The notes below the pieces were generated by a model. The model saw only the letters and a program-made list of their open reading frames with translations. It searched no databases and was not told the DNA's origin. 64,000 nucleotides of DNA from Planctomycetota bacterium (GTDB lineage: Bacteria > Planctomycetota > UBA1135 > GCA-002686595), in NCBI GenBank assembly GCA_016779205.1, contig JADHOC010000003.1, forward strand, positions 1-64,000. The letters are read 5' to 3'. Shown here one piece after another: positions 1 to 8,820 of the stretch (position 1 is the stretch's first letter; the number at the start of each line of letters is the position of its first letter). The translations under genes were made by a program, and so were the position numbers.

Positions 1-2
1 CT

Positions 3-164
3 GCCCTTGCGATCGAGGGCAAGATCGACGGACAGCTCTCGAAGCTGACTTTCAGTGGGAAGTCCGAGCTAGGTTCGTTCGAGCTGCACGCGGGACGCGC
101 GAATGCCGGAGAGCCTTCGATCCGCGTCAAGAACGGAGGGCAAGGCGTCGTACTTGAGAAGTAG
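3..164 (+). CDS. 3' end of an unrecognised protein gene (truncated by window edge)
   Basis: The frame is open from the window edge and encodes 53 residues before a TAG stop at 162-164. The visible part ends with charged and glycine-rich segments (GKIDGQLSKL, IRVKNGGQGV) and has no recognisable motif. It reads like the end of a beta-rich domain, but that is only an impression. The intergenic repeat at 205-251 lies 40 bases downstream. The partner copy of that repeat lies upstream of the four-gene cluster at 59.5-63.3 kb, so this gene may close a similar cluster; that link is inference. No function can be given. Confidence 0.55.
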   Translation, partial: ALAIEGKIDGQLSKLTFSGKSELGSFELHAGRANAGEPSIRVKNGGQGVVLEK

Positions 165-204
165 AGTCCTGAGGCGGACTGAGTGGTGACCGAGAAACCC
201 ATCT

Positions 205-251
205 CCCCAACGACCCGCTGCTCCGCCACGTGGCAGCTTGGATCGCTTGTC
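205..251 (+). repeat. Dispersed 47-bp intergenic repeat, copy 1
   Basis: These 47 bases match 59151-59197 at 43 positions in the same orientation, and both copies are intergenic. The core holds GCTGC...GCAGC (possible stem) around GCCACGTGGC. Copy 2 keeps the GCCA/TGGC arms but changes the two central bases. It could be a small structured RNA, a protein-binding site or a dispersed repeat family. Confidence 0.75.
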
Positions 252-264
252 GGCCCCGCCCTTC

Positions 265-1950
265 TCAGAGCTCCCGCGTCACGACCTCGGAGCGCTTGAA
301 GCCGATGCGGTGGGCCACCGCCTGCACCCGGGTCGCGCCGGGCGGGATCTCGACGGGCTCGCCGCCGAAGGGCGTCCAGCCCTTTGAGTCGTCGAAGCGG
401 AAGGCGATGGAGGCCCCCTCCGTCGGGCAGTCGAACCCGATGAGCCCGCCGGTGGAGAGGGGCATGGGGTCGGGAGAGGCGGTGATCGGCTGGGTCTCGC
501 CACCCCAGAGGCGCTCATGGACCATCCGCGTCTCGGGCTCGATCAGGCCGAGGTCCCCCGTGCTCTTCATCCATGCCTCCATGGCGACCTCGAGGGCCTC
601 GAAGGCCCCGCGTCCCTCCGCGGACAGGGGGACGCCGTGGAGGTCGCGCACCTCCCAGGGATCGTCCGCCCGGTCGTACCACTCCACCTCAGGACGTCGG
701 CTCGAGCCCGTCTGCCACTGGGCCGGGGTCCGGGTCGAGGCGCGGGAGCCACCATCCCGCAGGTCATAGAGGTCCCGGGTCATGGGGATGCGCTCGCGGT
801 AGGCGTTGGCGATCAGGTGCGGCACCTCGGGCATGAGGTTCCACACCACCAGCCGCCGCCCGTCGGTGACCGCGCGGGTCCGGTCCCGCGCCGCGTCGAA
901 GCGGTCCGCGTGCAGGAAGACGTGCTCCCGCGGCGGCGCCTCGAACTCGCCCAGGAAGGCGCGGCCGTCCAGGCGCTGGTCCGGCTCGACGCCCGCGAGG
1001 CTCAGGACCGTCGGCCCGAAGTCGATGAAGCTCACCAGGCGATCGGTGGCCGTGCCGGGGGCGAGCCCCTCCGGCCAGCGCCCCTCCGGGAAGCGCACCA
1101 GGAGCGGCACCCGGGTCCCCGTCCCGTAGACCGAGCGCTTGCCCCGGGGCAGCCCCACCCCGTGGTCGGAGAAGAAGAACACCACCGTGGAGTCCGAGAG
1201 CCCGGCGCTCTCGAGCCTCTTGAGCTGCTTGCCGAACGACGCGTCCATGGCGGCGATGTTGTCGTAGGTGCGCTTCATGGCGTCGCGCACCGTCGGCGTA
1301 TCCGGGTAGATCGGCGGGATCGGCACGTCCTCGAGCGCCACCGCGCTCGGACGCTGGCGGGCCTCGGGGAAGGCCTGGCTCTCGTGGGTGCCCGTGTGGT
1401 TGAAGACCGCGAAGAAGGGCGCGCCCGCGGGCCGATCCACGTAGCTGGCCTTGCGCGACGAGGCGTTCCAGACCGCCGGCGGAGCCACGAACTGGTAGTC
1501 CGTCTTGGCGCTGTTGGTGGTGTGGTAGCCGGCGAGGCGCAGCTGCTCGGGGAAGCAGCGCACGAAGGGCGGCGGCACGGCCTCGTAGAGGGGCAGGTCC
1601 CCGTAGGCCTCGTCCCCCGCGGACTTGCTGCGGGAGCGCACCCGCATGTGCATGGCGCCGATGCGCGTGGGGTACATCCCCGTGATGAGCGCGGTGCGGG
1701 CGGGTGCGCACACGGGGGTGTCGGCGAAGGCGTTGTCGTAGCGCAGGGCCTCGGCGGCGAAGGCGTCCAGGTTCGGCGTCGGCACGGTGCGGTCCCCGTA
1801 GGCGCCGATCCACGGGCTCATGTCCTCCACCGAGAGCCAGAGCACGTTGAGCGGGGGGGCCCCTTCACCCGGCCCCGTCGCGGCGGGCCCGTGGACAGGA
1901 GCAGCGGCGAGGGCGACGGACGCGGACAGCAGGAGGGCGGCGCGGAGCAT
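265..1950 (-). CDS. Secreted sulfatase, Cys-type (arylsulfatase family)
   Basis: This 561-residue exported hydrolase should cleave sulfate esters, probably on a polysaccharide. The ATG at 1950 gives a clear signal peptide (MLRAALLLSASVALAAAP). The sulfatase fold starts near residue 35 with NVLWLSVEDM, which supplies a metal-binding Asp. The catalytic motif CAPAR at 81-85 fits C-x-P-x-R, where Cys is converted to formylglycine by known sulfatase chemistry. A later FFFSDHGVG segment carries the conserved Asp-His metal ligands. It is transcribed divergently from the PSD1/DUF1501 genes with 73 bases between starts, so a shared control region is likely. The natural substrate cannot be read from sequence. 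The nearby glucuronoyl esterase suggests a sulfated, uronic-acid-containing glycan. Confidence 0.92.
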   Translation of the reverse strand: MLRAALLLSASVALAAAPVHGPAATGPGEGAPPLNVLWLSVEDMSPWIGAYGDRTVPTPNLDAFAAEALRYDNAFADTPVCAPARTALITGMYPTRIGAMHMRVRSRSKSAGDEAYGDLPLYEAVPPPFVRCFPEQLRLAGYHTTNSAKTDYQFVAPPAVWNASSRKASYVDRPAGAPFFAVFNHTGTHESQAFPEARQRPSAVALEDVPIPPIYPDTPTVRDAMKRTYDNIAAMDASFGKQLKRLESAGLSDSTVVFFFSDHGVGLPRGKRSVYGTGTRVPLLVRFPEGRWPEGLAPGTATDRLVSFIDFGPTVLSLAGVEPDQRLDGRAFLGEFEAPPREHVFLHADRFDAARDRTRAVTDGRRLVVWNLMPEVPHLIANAYRERIPMTRDLYDLRDGGSRASTRTPAQWQTGSSRRPEVEWYDRADDPWEVRDLHGVPLSAEGRGAFEALEVAMEAWMKSTGDLGLIEPETRMVHERLWGGETQPITASPDPMPLSTGGLIGFDCPTEGASIAFRFDDSKGWTPFGGEPVEIPPGATRVQAVAHRIGFKRSEVVTREL

Positions 1951-2023
1951 GACCGAGGGTATCGGATCGAGGGCGAACCCGGCAGCCGCGCCCCAACGGG
2001 GAGCCGCCCGTTAGCATGGGTGT

Positions 2024-4972
2024 ATGCCTCCGGCGCTCGTCCTCCTCTCTCTGCTCCTCCCCTTGGCATGGGCTGGCGTGGACGAGGACCCCGCGCCCGT
2101 GGACTTCGCCCGGGACGTGCTGCCGATCCTCTCGGACCGCTGCTACGCGTGCCACGGGCCGGACGGGGCCGGGCGCAAGGCTGGGCTGCGCCTCGACCTC
2201 AAGGAGCACGCCTTCGCCGACCGGGGCGGCTTCCCTGCGCTGGTCCCTGGGGACCTGGAGGCGAGCGAGCTCGCGGCGCGCATCCGCTCGGAGTTCCCCG
2301 AGGAGCAGATGCCGCCCCCGGACTCCAACTACGCCCTGAGCGAGGAGGAGGTCCAGCTGCTCGAGCGCTGGATCCAAGAGGGCGCGGTCTGGGAGGAGCA
2401 CTGGGCCTTCGTGCCGCCCGCGCGCCCGACGCCCCCCCTCCTCCCCCCCGGCGCTGATTCTGCCGGCACAGGCTCCCGCGGCGCCATCGACCGCTTCGTC
2501 CTGACGGCGCTGGAGCGCGACGGCATCGTCCCGGCCCCCGAGGCAGACCCCGGCGCCCTCCTGCGGCGGGTGACCCTGGACCTCACCGGCCTCCCCCCCA
2601 CCCCTGAGGCCCTCGAGGCGTACCTTGAGTCCCCCTGGGACGACCGGTTCGAGCGGGCGGTGGATCGCCTGCTGGCGAGCCCCGCCTACGGGGAGCGCAT
2701 GGCCTGGGAGTGGCTGGACGCCGCGCGCTACTCGGACACCGACGGCTACCAGGCGGACCCCACGCGCTCCATGTGGCCCTGGCGCGACTGGCTGGTGGAC
2801 GCCCTCAACCGCAACGTCCCCTTCGACCGGCTCACGGTCGAGCTGCTGGCCGGCGACCTGCTCCCGGACGCGACGCCCGAAGAGGTGCTCGCCTCCGCGT
2901 TCAACCGCAATCACATGTACAACGGCGAGGGCGGCCGGATCGCGGAGGAGACGCGCACGGAGAACGTGTTCGACCGCGTGGAGACCACCGCCACCACCTG
3001 GCTCGGGCTCACCGTCGGCTGCGCCCGCTGCCACGACCACCGCTACGACCCGATCTCCCAGCGCGAGTACTTCCAGCTCTACGACTTCTTCAACCAGACC
3101 TCCGAGTCCGGTCAGATCCAGGGCGGCCGCGCGGCGCCCACCCTGCCCTACCTCGGCCCGGAGGACCGCGCCCGCCTCGACGCCATCGCGGCGGAGACCG
3201 CCGACCTCGAGGCCGCGCGCCTCGCGCCGGACCCCGAGCTGGACGCCGCCGAGGCCCGCTGGGTCGCGGCGTGGCGGGCGCGCGTGACCGCGGAGCCCGC
3301 GCTCACGCGGCCCTCGGACCTGGGGACCTGGCGCACGTCCGGCCCCTACCTGCCGGACGCCGAGGGCCCCGGCTCGCTCTTCGCTCGCGCCTTCGCGCCG
3401 GAGCCCGCCGCGCCCGCGGGCGCGGCGCCGGCGGAGTACACGGACGCCCCCGAGCTGGTGGACGGCCAGGTGCACGAGTCCACGCCCCAGGTGGCGGCCA
3501 TGTACTTCCGCCGGGAGATCGCCGCCCCCACCGCCCGTCGCATGGAGCTCTCCCTCGGCTCGGACGACGCCATCAAGGTCTGGGTCAACGGCGCCGAGAT
3601 CCTCGCGAAGAACGTGGCCCGCGGCGCGGCGCCGGACCAGGAGCGGGTCACCGTGGACCTCGTCTCCGGCGAGAACGACCTGCTGATCAAGATCGTCAAC
3701 ACGGGCGGCCGGAGCGGCATCTACTTCAAGCGGGTCGGGGAGGAGGTGGACGGCCTCGAGCTCGGGCTGCTCGACGCGGCGCCGTCCCTGGTCCGCGCCC
3801 GCTTCCGCGCGGAGCACGATCCGGACTGGTCCACACGAGCCGAGCGTCTCGAGACCCTCGAGGCCGAGGCCGCCGGGCTTCGCGGCGCGGCCCTGCCGGT
3901 GATGGTCATGGACCACCTGCCCGAGGAGCGCCGGCGCATCACCCGCGTGCTGCGCCGCGGGAGCTACCTCGAGCCCATGGAGGACGTGGCCGCGGGCACG
4001 CCGGCCTTCCTGCCGCCCTTCCCCTCCAGCGCGCCGCGGGACCGCGTCGGCCTCGCCCGCTGGATCGTCGACCCGGCGAACCCCCTCACCGCCCGCGTCG
4101 CCGTGAACCGCGCCTGGCAGACCCTCATGGGACGCGGGCTCGTGGCCAGCCCCGGGGACTTCGGGCGCCAGAGCGCCGCCCCCACCCACCCCGAGCTCCT
4201 GGACTGGCTCGCCACCGAGTTCGTGCGCAGCGGCTGGGACCTGAAGCAGCTCCACCGCCTCATCGTCACCAGCAGCGCCTACCGCCGCTGCGCCAGCGCC
4301 GAGGGCAACGGCTTCCAGGACGACCCCCACAACGAGCGGCTCGCGCGCGCCTCCCGCACGCGCCTCTCCTCGTGGATGCTCCGCGACCAGGCCCTCGCCC
4401 TCGCGGGCCTCCTTGAGCCCGAGCTCGGCGGCGCGCCCGTGCGGCCCTATCAGCCGGACGGCGTGTGGGCCGAGGCCACCTTCGGCACCATCCGCTACCA
4501 GCAGGACACGGGGTCCGCCCTCTATCGGCGGAGCCTCTACGTGTTCTGGCGCCGGATCGTGCGGCCGACGTTCTTCTTCGACACCTCCAAGCGGCAGGTG
4601 TGCGAGGTGGGTCGTTCGGTGACCAACACACCGCTGCACGCCCTCACCACCCTGAACGAGACGGGGTACGTGGAGGCCGCGCGCTGCTTCGCGGCGCGCG
4701 CGCTGCAGCGCCAGGCCGACGCACCGGCCGCGGTCCGTTGGGCCTTCCGCGCCGCCGCCGCGCGGGAGCCGGACGCCGACGAGCTCGGGGTCCTCCTCGA
4801 GCGATTGCGCGCGGAGCAGGCGCACTTCGCCGCCCACCCCGAGGACGCCGCGGCACTGGTGGCGGCGGGCGCAGCGCCCGCCGCCGAGGACCTCGACATC
4901 GACCTCCACGCCGCCATGACGGTCGTGTGCTCCATCATCCTCAACCTGGACGAGGTCCTCTGCCGGCCATGA
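2024..4972 (+). CDS. PSD1-type planctomycete cytochrome protein (PSCyt1-DUF1549-DUF1553)
   Basis: This 982-residue protein has the standard planctomycete architecture. A short signal peptide is followed by a PSCyt1 haem-c domain with CYACH at 40-44. A DUF1549 region (about 155-365) includes a second CxxCH, CARCH at 333-337. A middle segment (about 420-575) contains a lectin-like stretch (SDDAIKVWVNG). A DUF1553 region runs from about 690 to the end. Such proteins are paired with DUF1501 partners across Planctomycetota and are thought to take part in extracytoplasmic polysaccharide oxidation or breakdown; their exact reaction is unproven. The stop overlaps the start of the DUF1501 gene by four bases (ATGA), so the two are translationally coupled. 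The neighbouring sulfatase and CE15 esterase support a glycan role. Confidence 0.93.
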   Translation: MPPALVLLSLLLPLAWAGVDEDPAPVDFARDVLPILSDRCYACHGPDGAGRKAGLRLDLKEHAFADRGGFPALVPGDLEASELAARIRSEFPEEQMPPPDSNYALSEEEVQLLERWIQEGAVWEEHWAFVPPARPTPPLLPPGADSAGTGSRGAIDRFVLTALERDGIVPAPEADPGALLRRVTLDLTGLPPTPEALEAYLESPWDDRFERAVDRLLASPAYGERMAWEWLDAARYSDTDGYQADPTRSMWPWRDWLVDALNRNVPFDRLTVELLAGDLLPDATPEEVLASAFNRNHMYNGEGGRIAEETRTENVFDRVETTATTWLGLTVGCARCHDHRYDPISQREYFQLYDFFNQTSESGQIQGGRAAPTLPYLGPEDRARLDAIAAETADLEAARLAPDPELDAAEARWVAAWRARVTAEPALTRPSDLGTWRTSGPYLPDAEGPGSLFARAFAPEPAAPAGAAPAEYTDAPELVDGQVHESTPQVAAMYFRREIAAPTARRMELSLGSDDAIKVWVNGAEILAKNVARGAAPDQERVTVDLVSGENDLLIKIVNTGGRSGIYFKRVGEEVDGLELGLLDAAPSLVRARFRAEHDPDWSTRAERLETLEAEAAGLRGAALPVMVMDHLPEERRRITRVLRRGSYLEPMEDVAAGTPAFLPPFPSSAPRDRVGLARWIVDPANPLTARVAVNRAWQTLMGRGLVASPGDFGRQSAAPTHPELLDWLATEFVRSGWDLKQLHRLIVTSSAYRRCASAEGNGFQDDPHNERLARASRTRLSSWMLRDQALALAGLLEPELGGAPVRPYQPDGVWAEATFGTIRYQQDTGSALYRRSLYVFWRRIVRPTFFFDTSKRQVCEVGRSVTNTPLHALTTLNETGYVEAARCFAARALQRQADAPAAVRWAFRAAAAREPDADELGVLLERLRAEQAHFAAHPEDAAALVAAGAAPAAEDLDIDLHAAMTVVCSIILNLDEVLCRP

Positions 4973-6411
4973 ACGACCCCGACGTCGAGCTGCGCGCGGA
5001 CCTCACCCGCCGCGCCCTCCTGCGGGACGCGTCCCTCGGGCTGGGCGGCCTCGCCCTGGGCGGGCTGCTGGGCCGCGAAGCCTCGGCCCAGGAGGCGCTC
5101 CCCGCGCTCCCCCACTTCGCGCCGAAGGCCAAGCGGGTGATCTACCTGTTCCAGAACGGCGCCCCGTCCCACGTGGACCTGTTCGACTGGAAGCCGATCC
5201 TGCGCCAGCGCCACGGCGAGCCGATCCCCGACTCCGTCGCGGGGGGCAAGCGCTTCAGCACCATGCTCGACGGGCAGACCTCCCGGGCCATGCTCGGAGA
5301 GCTCCCCGACTTCGCCCGCCACGGGGAGAGCGGCGCCACGGTCTCGAGCTTCCTGCCGCGCACCGCGGCCATCGCGGACCGGCTGTGCTTCGTGAAGTCG
5401 ATGCACACCACCCAGGTGAACCACGCCCCAGCGATCACCTACTTCATGACCGGCGCGGAGCAGGCGGGCCGGCCGACCATGGGCGCCTGGCTCTCCTACG
5501 GGCTCGGGCGCATGTCCGACGACGTGCCCGCGTTCGTGGCCATGACCTCCCGGGACAAGGAGGCCTCCTGCGGCCAGATCTTCTACGACTTCTACTGGGG
5601 CAGCGGCTTCCTCCCCACCGTCCACCAGGGCGTGAAGTTCCGGGGCACCGGCGACCCGGTGCTGTACCTGAAGGACCCCGCCGGCATCGACCGCGGCCTG
5701 CGCCGCCGCATGCTCGACGACCTCGCGGCCCTCAACGAGAAGCGCGCCCGGGAGGTGGGCGACCCGGAGATCCGCACGCGCATCGCGCAGTACGAGATGG
5801 CGTACCGCATGCAGACCTCGGTGCCGGAGCTCACCGACCTCTCCACCGAGCCGGAGCACGTGCTGGAGTCCTACGGACCCGACGTCCGGCGCAAGGGGTC
5901 GTTCGCCTACAACTGCCTCATGGCCCGGCGCCTCGTGGAGCGCGGCACGCGCTTCGTCCAGGTCATGCACGCCGGCTGGGACCAGCACCGCAACCTGAAC
6001 ACCCAGCTCGAGATCCAGTGCACGGACACCGACGCCCCCTCGGCGGCGCTGGTGGAGGACCTCGCGCAGCGCGGCCTCCTGGAGGACACCCTCGTCGTCT
6101 GGGGCGGCGAATTCGGCCGCACCCCCTTCTGCCAGGGCATCCTCGGCGCCCCCAACCAGGGCCGCGACCACCACCCCTACGGCTTCACCGTCTGGATGGC
6201 CGGGGGCGGCATCAAGCCCGGCACCACCTGGGGCGCCACCGACGAGTTCGGCTTCAGCGCGACCGAGGACCGCGTCAGCGTCCACGACCTCCAGGCCACC
6301 ATCCTCCACCTGCTCGGCATCGACCACGAGCGCCTCACTTACCGCTTCCAGGGCCGCCGCTACCGCCTCACCGACGTCGAGGGCGACGTGGTCCGGGGCA
6401 TCCTCGGCTGA
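4969..6411 (+). CDS. DUF1501 Tat-exported protein
   Basis: This 480-residue DUF1501 protein starts at the ATG that overlaps the PSD1 stop. The N-terminus carries a twin-arginine signal: TRRALLRDASLGLGG followed by a small-residue hydrophobic run, ending near ASAQE. The mature part begins with KRVIYLFQNGAPSHVDLFD, typical of DUF1501. It also has the sulfatase/alkaline-phosphatase-like FGRTPFCQG and RDHHPYGF motifs seen in this family. The family is nearly always encoded next to PSCyt/DUF1553 proteins and its biochemical activity is unknown. Tat export suggests it folds in the cytoplasm, possibly with a cofactor. A hairpin directly follows the stop. Confidence 0.93.
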   Translation: MNDPDVELRADLTRRALLRDASLGLGGLALGGLLGREASAQEALPALPHFAPKAKRVIYLFQNGAPSHVDLFDWKPILRQRHGEPIPDSVAGGKRFSTMLDGQTSRAMLGELPDFARHGESGATVSSFLPRTAAIADRLCFVKSMHTTQVNHAPAITYFMTGAEQAGRPTMGAWLSYGLGRMSDDVPAFVAMTSRDKEASCGQIFYDFYWGSGFLPTVHQGVKFRGTGDPVLYLKDPAGIDRGLRRRMLDDLAALNEKRAREVGDPEIRTRIAQYEMAYRMQTSVPELTDLSTEPEHVLESYGPDVRRKGSFAYNCLMARRLVERGTRFVQVMHAGWDQHRNLNTQLEIQCTDTDAPSAALVEDLAQRGLLEDTLVVWGGEFGRTPFCQGILGAPNQGRDHHPYGFTVWMAGGGIKPGTTWGATDEFGFSATEDRVSVHDLQATILHLLGIDHERLTYRFQGRRYRLTDVEGDVVRGILG

Positions 6412-6432
6412 GGCGGAGCGGGCGCGTCCGCC
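6412..6432. terminator. Terminator-like hairpin after DUF1501
   Basis: A GGCGGA/TCCGCC inverted repeat with a 9-base loop begins immediately after the DUF1501 stop. There is no T tract, so factor-independent termination is uncertain. If it works, the oxidoreductase and esterase genes downstream form a separate transcript. Confidence 0.35.
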
Positions 6433-6549
6433 GACTTCCCGAAGGCCGCGGATCGAATCGACCCCGCGCCTTGGACGGCCCACCCACCCCGAAGGCATCA
6501 TCGCCGCCCTTCACGGAATCAGATCGCACAGAGGAGAGAGGTGAACGCC

Positions 6550-7527
6550 ATGAACAAGACGCGCTGGGGAATCCTGGGGACCGGCACCATCGCCGCGAAG
6601 TTCGCGCTCGGACTGCGCGCCGCCGATGACGCGGAGCTGGTCGCCGTGGGCAGTCGATCGCGCGAGACCGCCGAGGCCTTCGCCGGAGAGCACGGCGCGG
6701 CCCGGGCGCACGCCACCTACGGCGAGCTCGCCGGAGACCCCGAGGTCGATGCGATCTACGTCGCCACCCCCCACGTCCTCCACCGCGAGAACACGCTCAC
6801 CTGCATCGCAGGGGGCAAGGCGGTCCTGTGCGAGAAGCCGTTTGCCATGAACGCCCGGGAGGGAGAGGAGATGGTCGCCGCCGCCCGCAGCGTGGGGACC
6901 TTCCTCTGCGAGGCCATGTGGACCCGCTTCCTGCCCGCGACCCGTCGCGTTCGGGAGCTCCTCACAAGCGGCGCCATCGGGGAACCTCGCCAGCTGGACT
7001 GCGACTTCGGGTTCCGAACGGAGCTCGACCCAAAGGGCCGGCTCTTTGACCCGGCGCTCGGCGGGGGCGCGCTACTGGACGTCGGCATCTACTGCGTCGC
7101 CTACGCGCGCATGGTCTTCGGCAGCGCCCCCGCGCAGGTGCAGTCCACCGCGCACATCGGAGAGACCGGCGTGGACGAGCAGTCGGCGTACCTCTTCCGC
7201 TACGACTCCGGCGCCCTGGCGCGCATGTCGTCGGCCACCAGGACCGAGACGCCCCACCGGGTGACGATCTCGGGCACCGAGGGCTCCATCGAGGTCCCCG
7301 ACTTCTGGCAGGCGAAGGAGCTGATCGTCAACGGCGAGCGGGAGCGCCACCCCTACCTGGGGAACGGCTACACCCACGAGGCGATGGCCGTGGGAGAGGC
7401 CCTGGCCGCCGGCGCGCTCGAGTGCGCCGAGGTCCCCCTGGAGGAGACCCTCGAGATCGCGCGGACCCTGGACGAGCTCCGGGGCCAGTGGGGACTGCGC
7501 TACCCCGCCGACGGGGCGATCTCGTGA
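6550..7527 (+). CDS. Gfo/Idh/MocA family NAD(P)-dependent oxidoreductase
   Basis: This is a soluble sugar-type dehydrogenase of about 325 residues. The N-terminus has the Rossmann motif GILGTGTIAAKFA. The family signature CEKPF follows near residue 95, with Lys as the usual catalytic residue. A C-terminal alpha/beta domain includes GGGALLDVGIY. It most resembles the dihydrodiol/xylose dehydrogenase branch, but substrate is not predictable. The ATG at 6550 was chosen because AGGTGA sits five bases upstream. A GTG at 6541 in the same frame, itself preceded by GAGGAG, is the alternative. The stop overlaps the next gene's GTG by four bases, so it is co-translated with the glucuronoyl esterase. 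It may process a sugar released by the surrounding enzymes. Confidence 0.9.
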   Translation: MNKTRWGILGTGTIAAKFALGLRAADDAELVAVGSRSRETAEAFAGEHGAARAHATYGELAGDPEVDAIYVATPHVLHRENTLTCIAGGKAVLCEKPFAMNAREGEEMVAAARSVGTFLCEAMWTRFLPATRRVRELLTSGAIGEPRQLDCDFGFRTELDPKGRLFDPALGGGALLDVGIYCVAYARMVFGSAPAQVQSTAHIGETGVDEQSAYLFRYDSGALARMSSATRTETPHRVTISGTEGSIEVPDFWQAKELIVNGERERHPYLGNGYTHEAMAVGEALAAGALECAEVPLEETLEIARTLDELRGQWGLRYPADGAIS

Positions 7528-8792
7528 GGGCCCGATGGCTCGCGGGGGCGAGTGTGCTCTTCGCCTGTAGCGCCCCACTCAAGCTCCCGGAGCTCGACCA
7601 GGAAGCTCCCTATGTCGACCCCATGGACCTCCCGGCCACGGCGGGCCTCCCCGAGCTCCTGACCCTCTCCACCGGAGAGCGCGTCGAGACCGAGCGCGAC
7701 TGGCTCGAAGCCCGCCGCCCCGAGATCGCCCGGACGGTGGAGCACTACGTCTACGGGACCGCGCCTGGGGCGCCGCCAGAGCTGCGCGCCGTTCTCCTGG
7801 AGGAAGGCCCCGCCGAGGACGGCTTGGCCTGGCGGGAACAGATCCGTCTGCACCTCGGCGAGGGGGTCTCGATGGACGTCCTCATCGTCTCGCCCGTCGG
7901 CGTCGAGAACGCGCCCTGTTTCCTGGGGCTGAACTTCTGCGGCAACCACGCCACGACGGACGACCCGCGGGTCTTGCTCAGCGAGTCGTGGATGCCGGAC
8001 AGTCGCGGTGGAGAGGGCGGCAGGGCAAACGACGCTCAGCGCGGGATGAAGGCCGAGCGCTGGGCCTACGACCAGGCCATCGCCAGGGGCTGGGCCGTGG
8101 CGACCATCTACCACGGAGACATCGACCCCGACACCTGGACGACGGAGGGGGGCATCCGCGGGCCGCGGGCGAAGTCCGCGCCGGCGGTCCCTGGGCCCAA
8201 CAGCTGGGGCACCCTCCGCGCGTGGGCATGGGGCCTCTCCCGCGCCCTCGATCACCTCACCCTGAACCCGAGGATCGACGGGAGCCGGGTGGTCGTGCAC
8301 GGGCACTCAAGGAACGGCAAGACGGCCCTGGTGGCCGGCGCCTACGACGAGCGCTTCGCCGGCGTCATCTCGAACCACTCGGGCTGCGGCGGCGCCGCCC
8401 TCTCACGGCCCGCCCGCGGTGAGACCGTCGAGCGGATCGTGAGGGTGCTCGGCTACTGGTTCACCGAGGACTTCTGGGCCTTCGCGGATCGGGAGGACCA
8501 CCTCCCCCTCGACCAGCACTTCCTCCTCGCGCTCATCGCCCCCCGCCCGCTGCTGGTCTGCTCCGCCATCAAGGACAGGTGGGCCGACCCCCTCGGCGAG
8601 TATCAGGCCGTCGAGGCCGCCGCCCCCGCGTGGGAGCTCCTCGGCGCGGGTGAGTTCGGGCCCGAGGGCTTCCCCGAGACCGGCCAGCTGATCGGGACCC
8701 TGCCGGCGTATCACGTGAGAGAGGGGGTCCACAGCGTGCTGCCCGAGGACTGGACCCTGTGGCTCGACTGGGCCGACCGGCTCGTCCGCTGA
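7524..8792 (+). CDS. CE15-type glucuronoyl esterase-like lipoprotein
   Basis: This 422-residue alpha/beta hydrolase starts at a GTG that overlaps the previous stop (GTGA). The N-terminus RARWLAGASVLFACSAP is a lipoprotein signal with the lipidated Cys near residue 15, so the enzyme is membrane-anchored outside the cytoplasm. The nucleophile motif GHSRNGK places Ser at about 262. NHSGCGG follows, and a GVHSVLPEDW segment places the catalytic His at about 403. This pattern is that of bacterial CE15 enzymes, which cleave esters between lignin or other alcohols and glucuronic acid on xylan. Bacterial CE15 members vary in substrate, so the glycan is uncertain. The sulfatase and PSD1/DUF1501 genes nearby suggest a complex plant or algal polysaccharide. 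Confidence 0.85.
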   Translation: MRARWLAGASVLFACSAPLKLPELDQEAPYVDPMDLPATAGLPELLTLSTGERVETERDWLEARRPEIARTVEHYVYGTAPGAPPELRAVLLEEGPAEDGLAWREQIRLHLGEGVSMDVLIVSPVGVENAPCFLGLNFCGNHATTDDPRVLLSESWMPDSRGGEGGRANDAQRGMKAERWAYDQAIARGWAVATIYHGDIDPDTWTTEGGIRGPRAKSAPAVPGPNSWGTLRAWAWGLSRALDHLTLNPRIDGSRVVVHGHSRNGKTALVAGAYDERFAGVISNHSGCGGAALSRPARGETVERIVRVLGYWFTEDFWAFADREDHLPLDQHFLLALIAPRPLLVCSAIKDRWADPLGEYQAVEAAAPAWELLGAGEFGPEGFPETGQLIGTLPAYHVREGVHSVLPEDWTLWLDWADRLVR

Positions 8793-8806
8793 GCGCCGCG
8801 GGGCGC
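8793..8806. terminator. Short hairpin between convergent genes
   Basis: GCGCC-GCGG-GGCGC forms a five-pair stem in the 28-base gap between the convergent esterase and cytochrome genes. There is no T tract. It may serve both directions. Confidence 0.3.
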
Positions 8807-8820
8807 GCGCTGAGCCCGCG

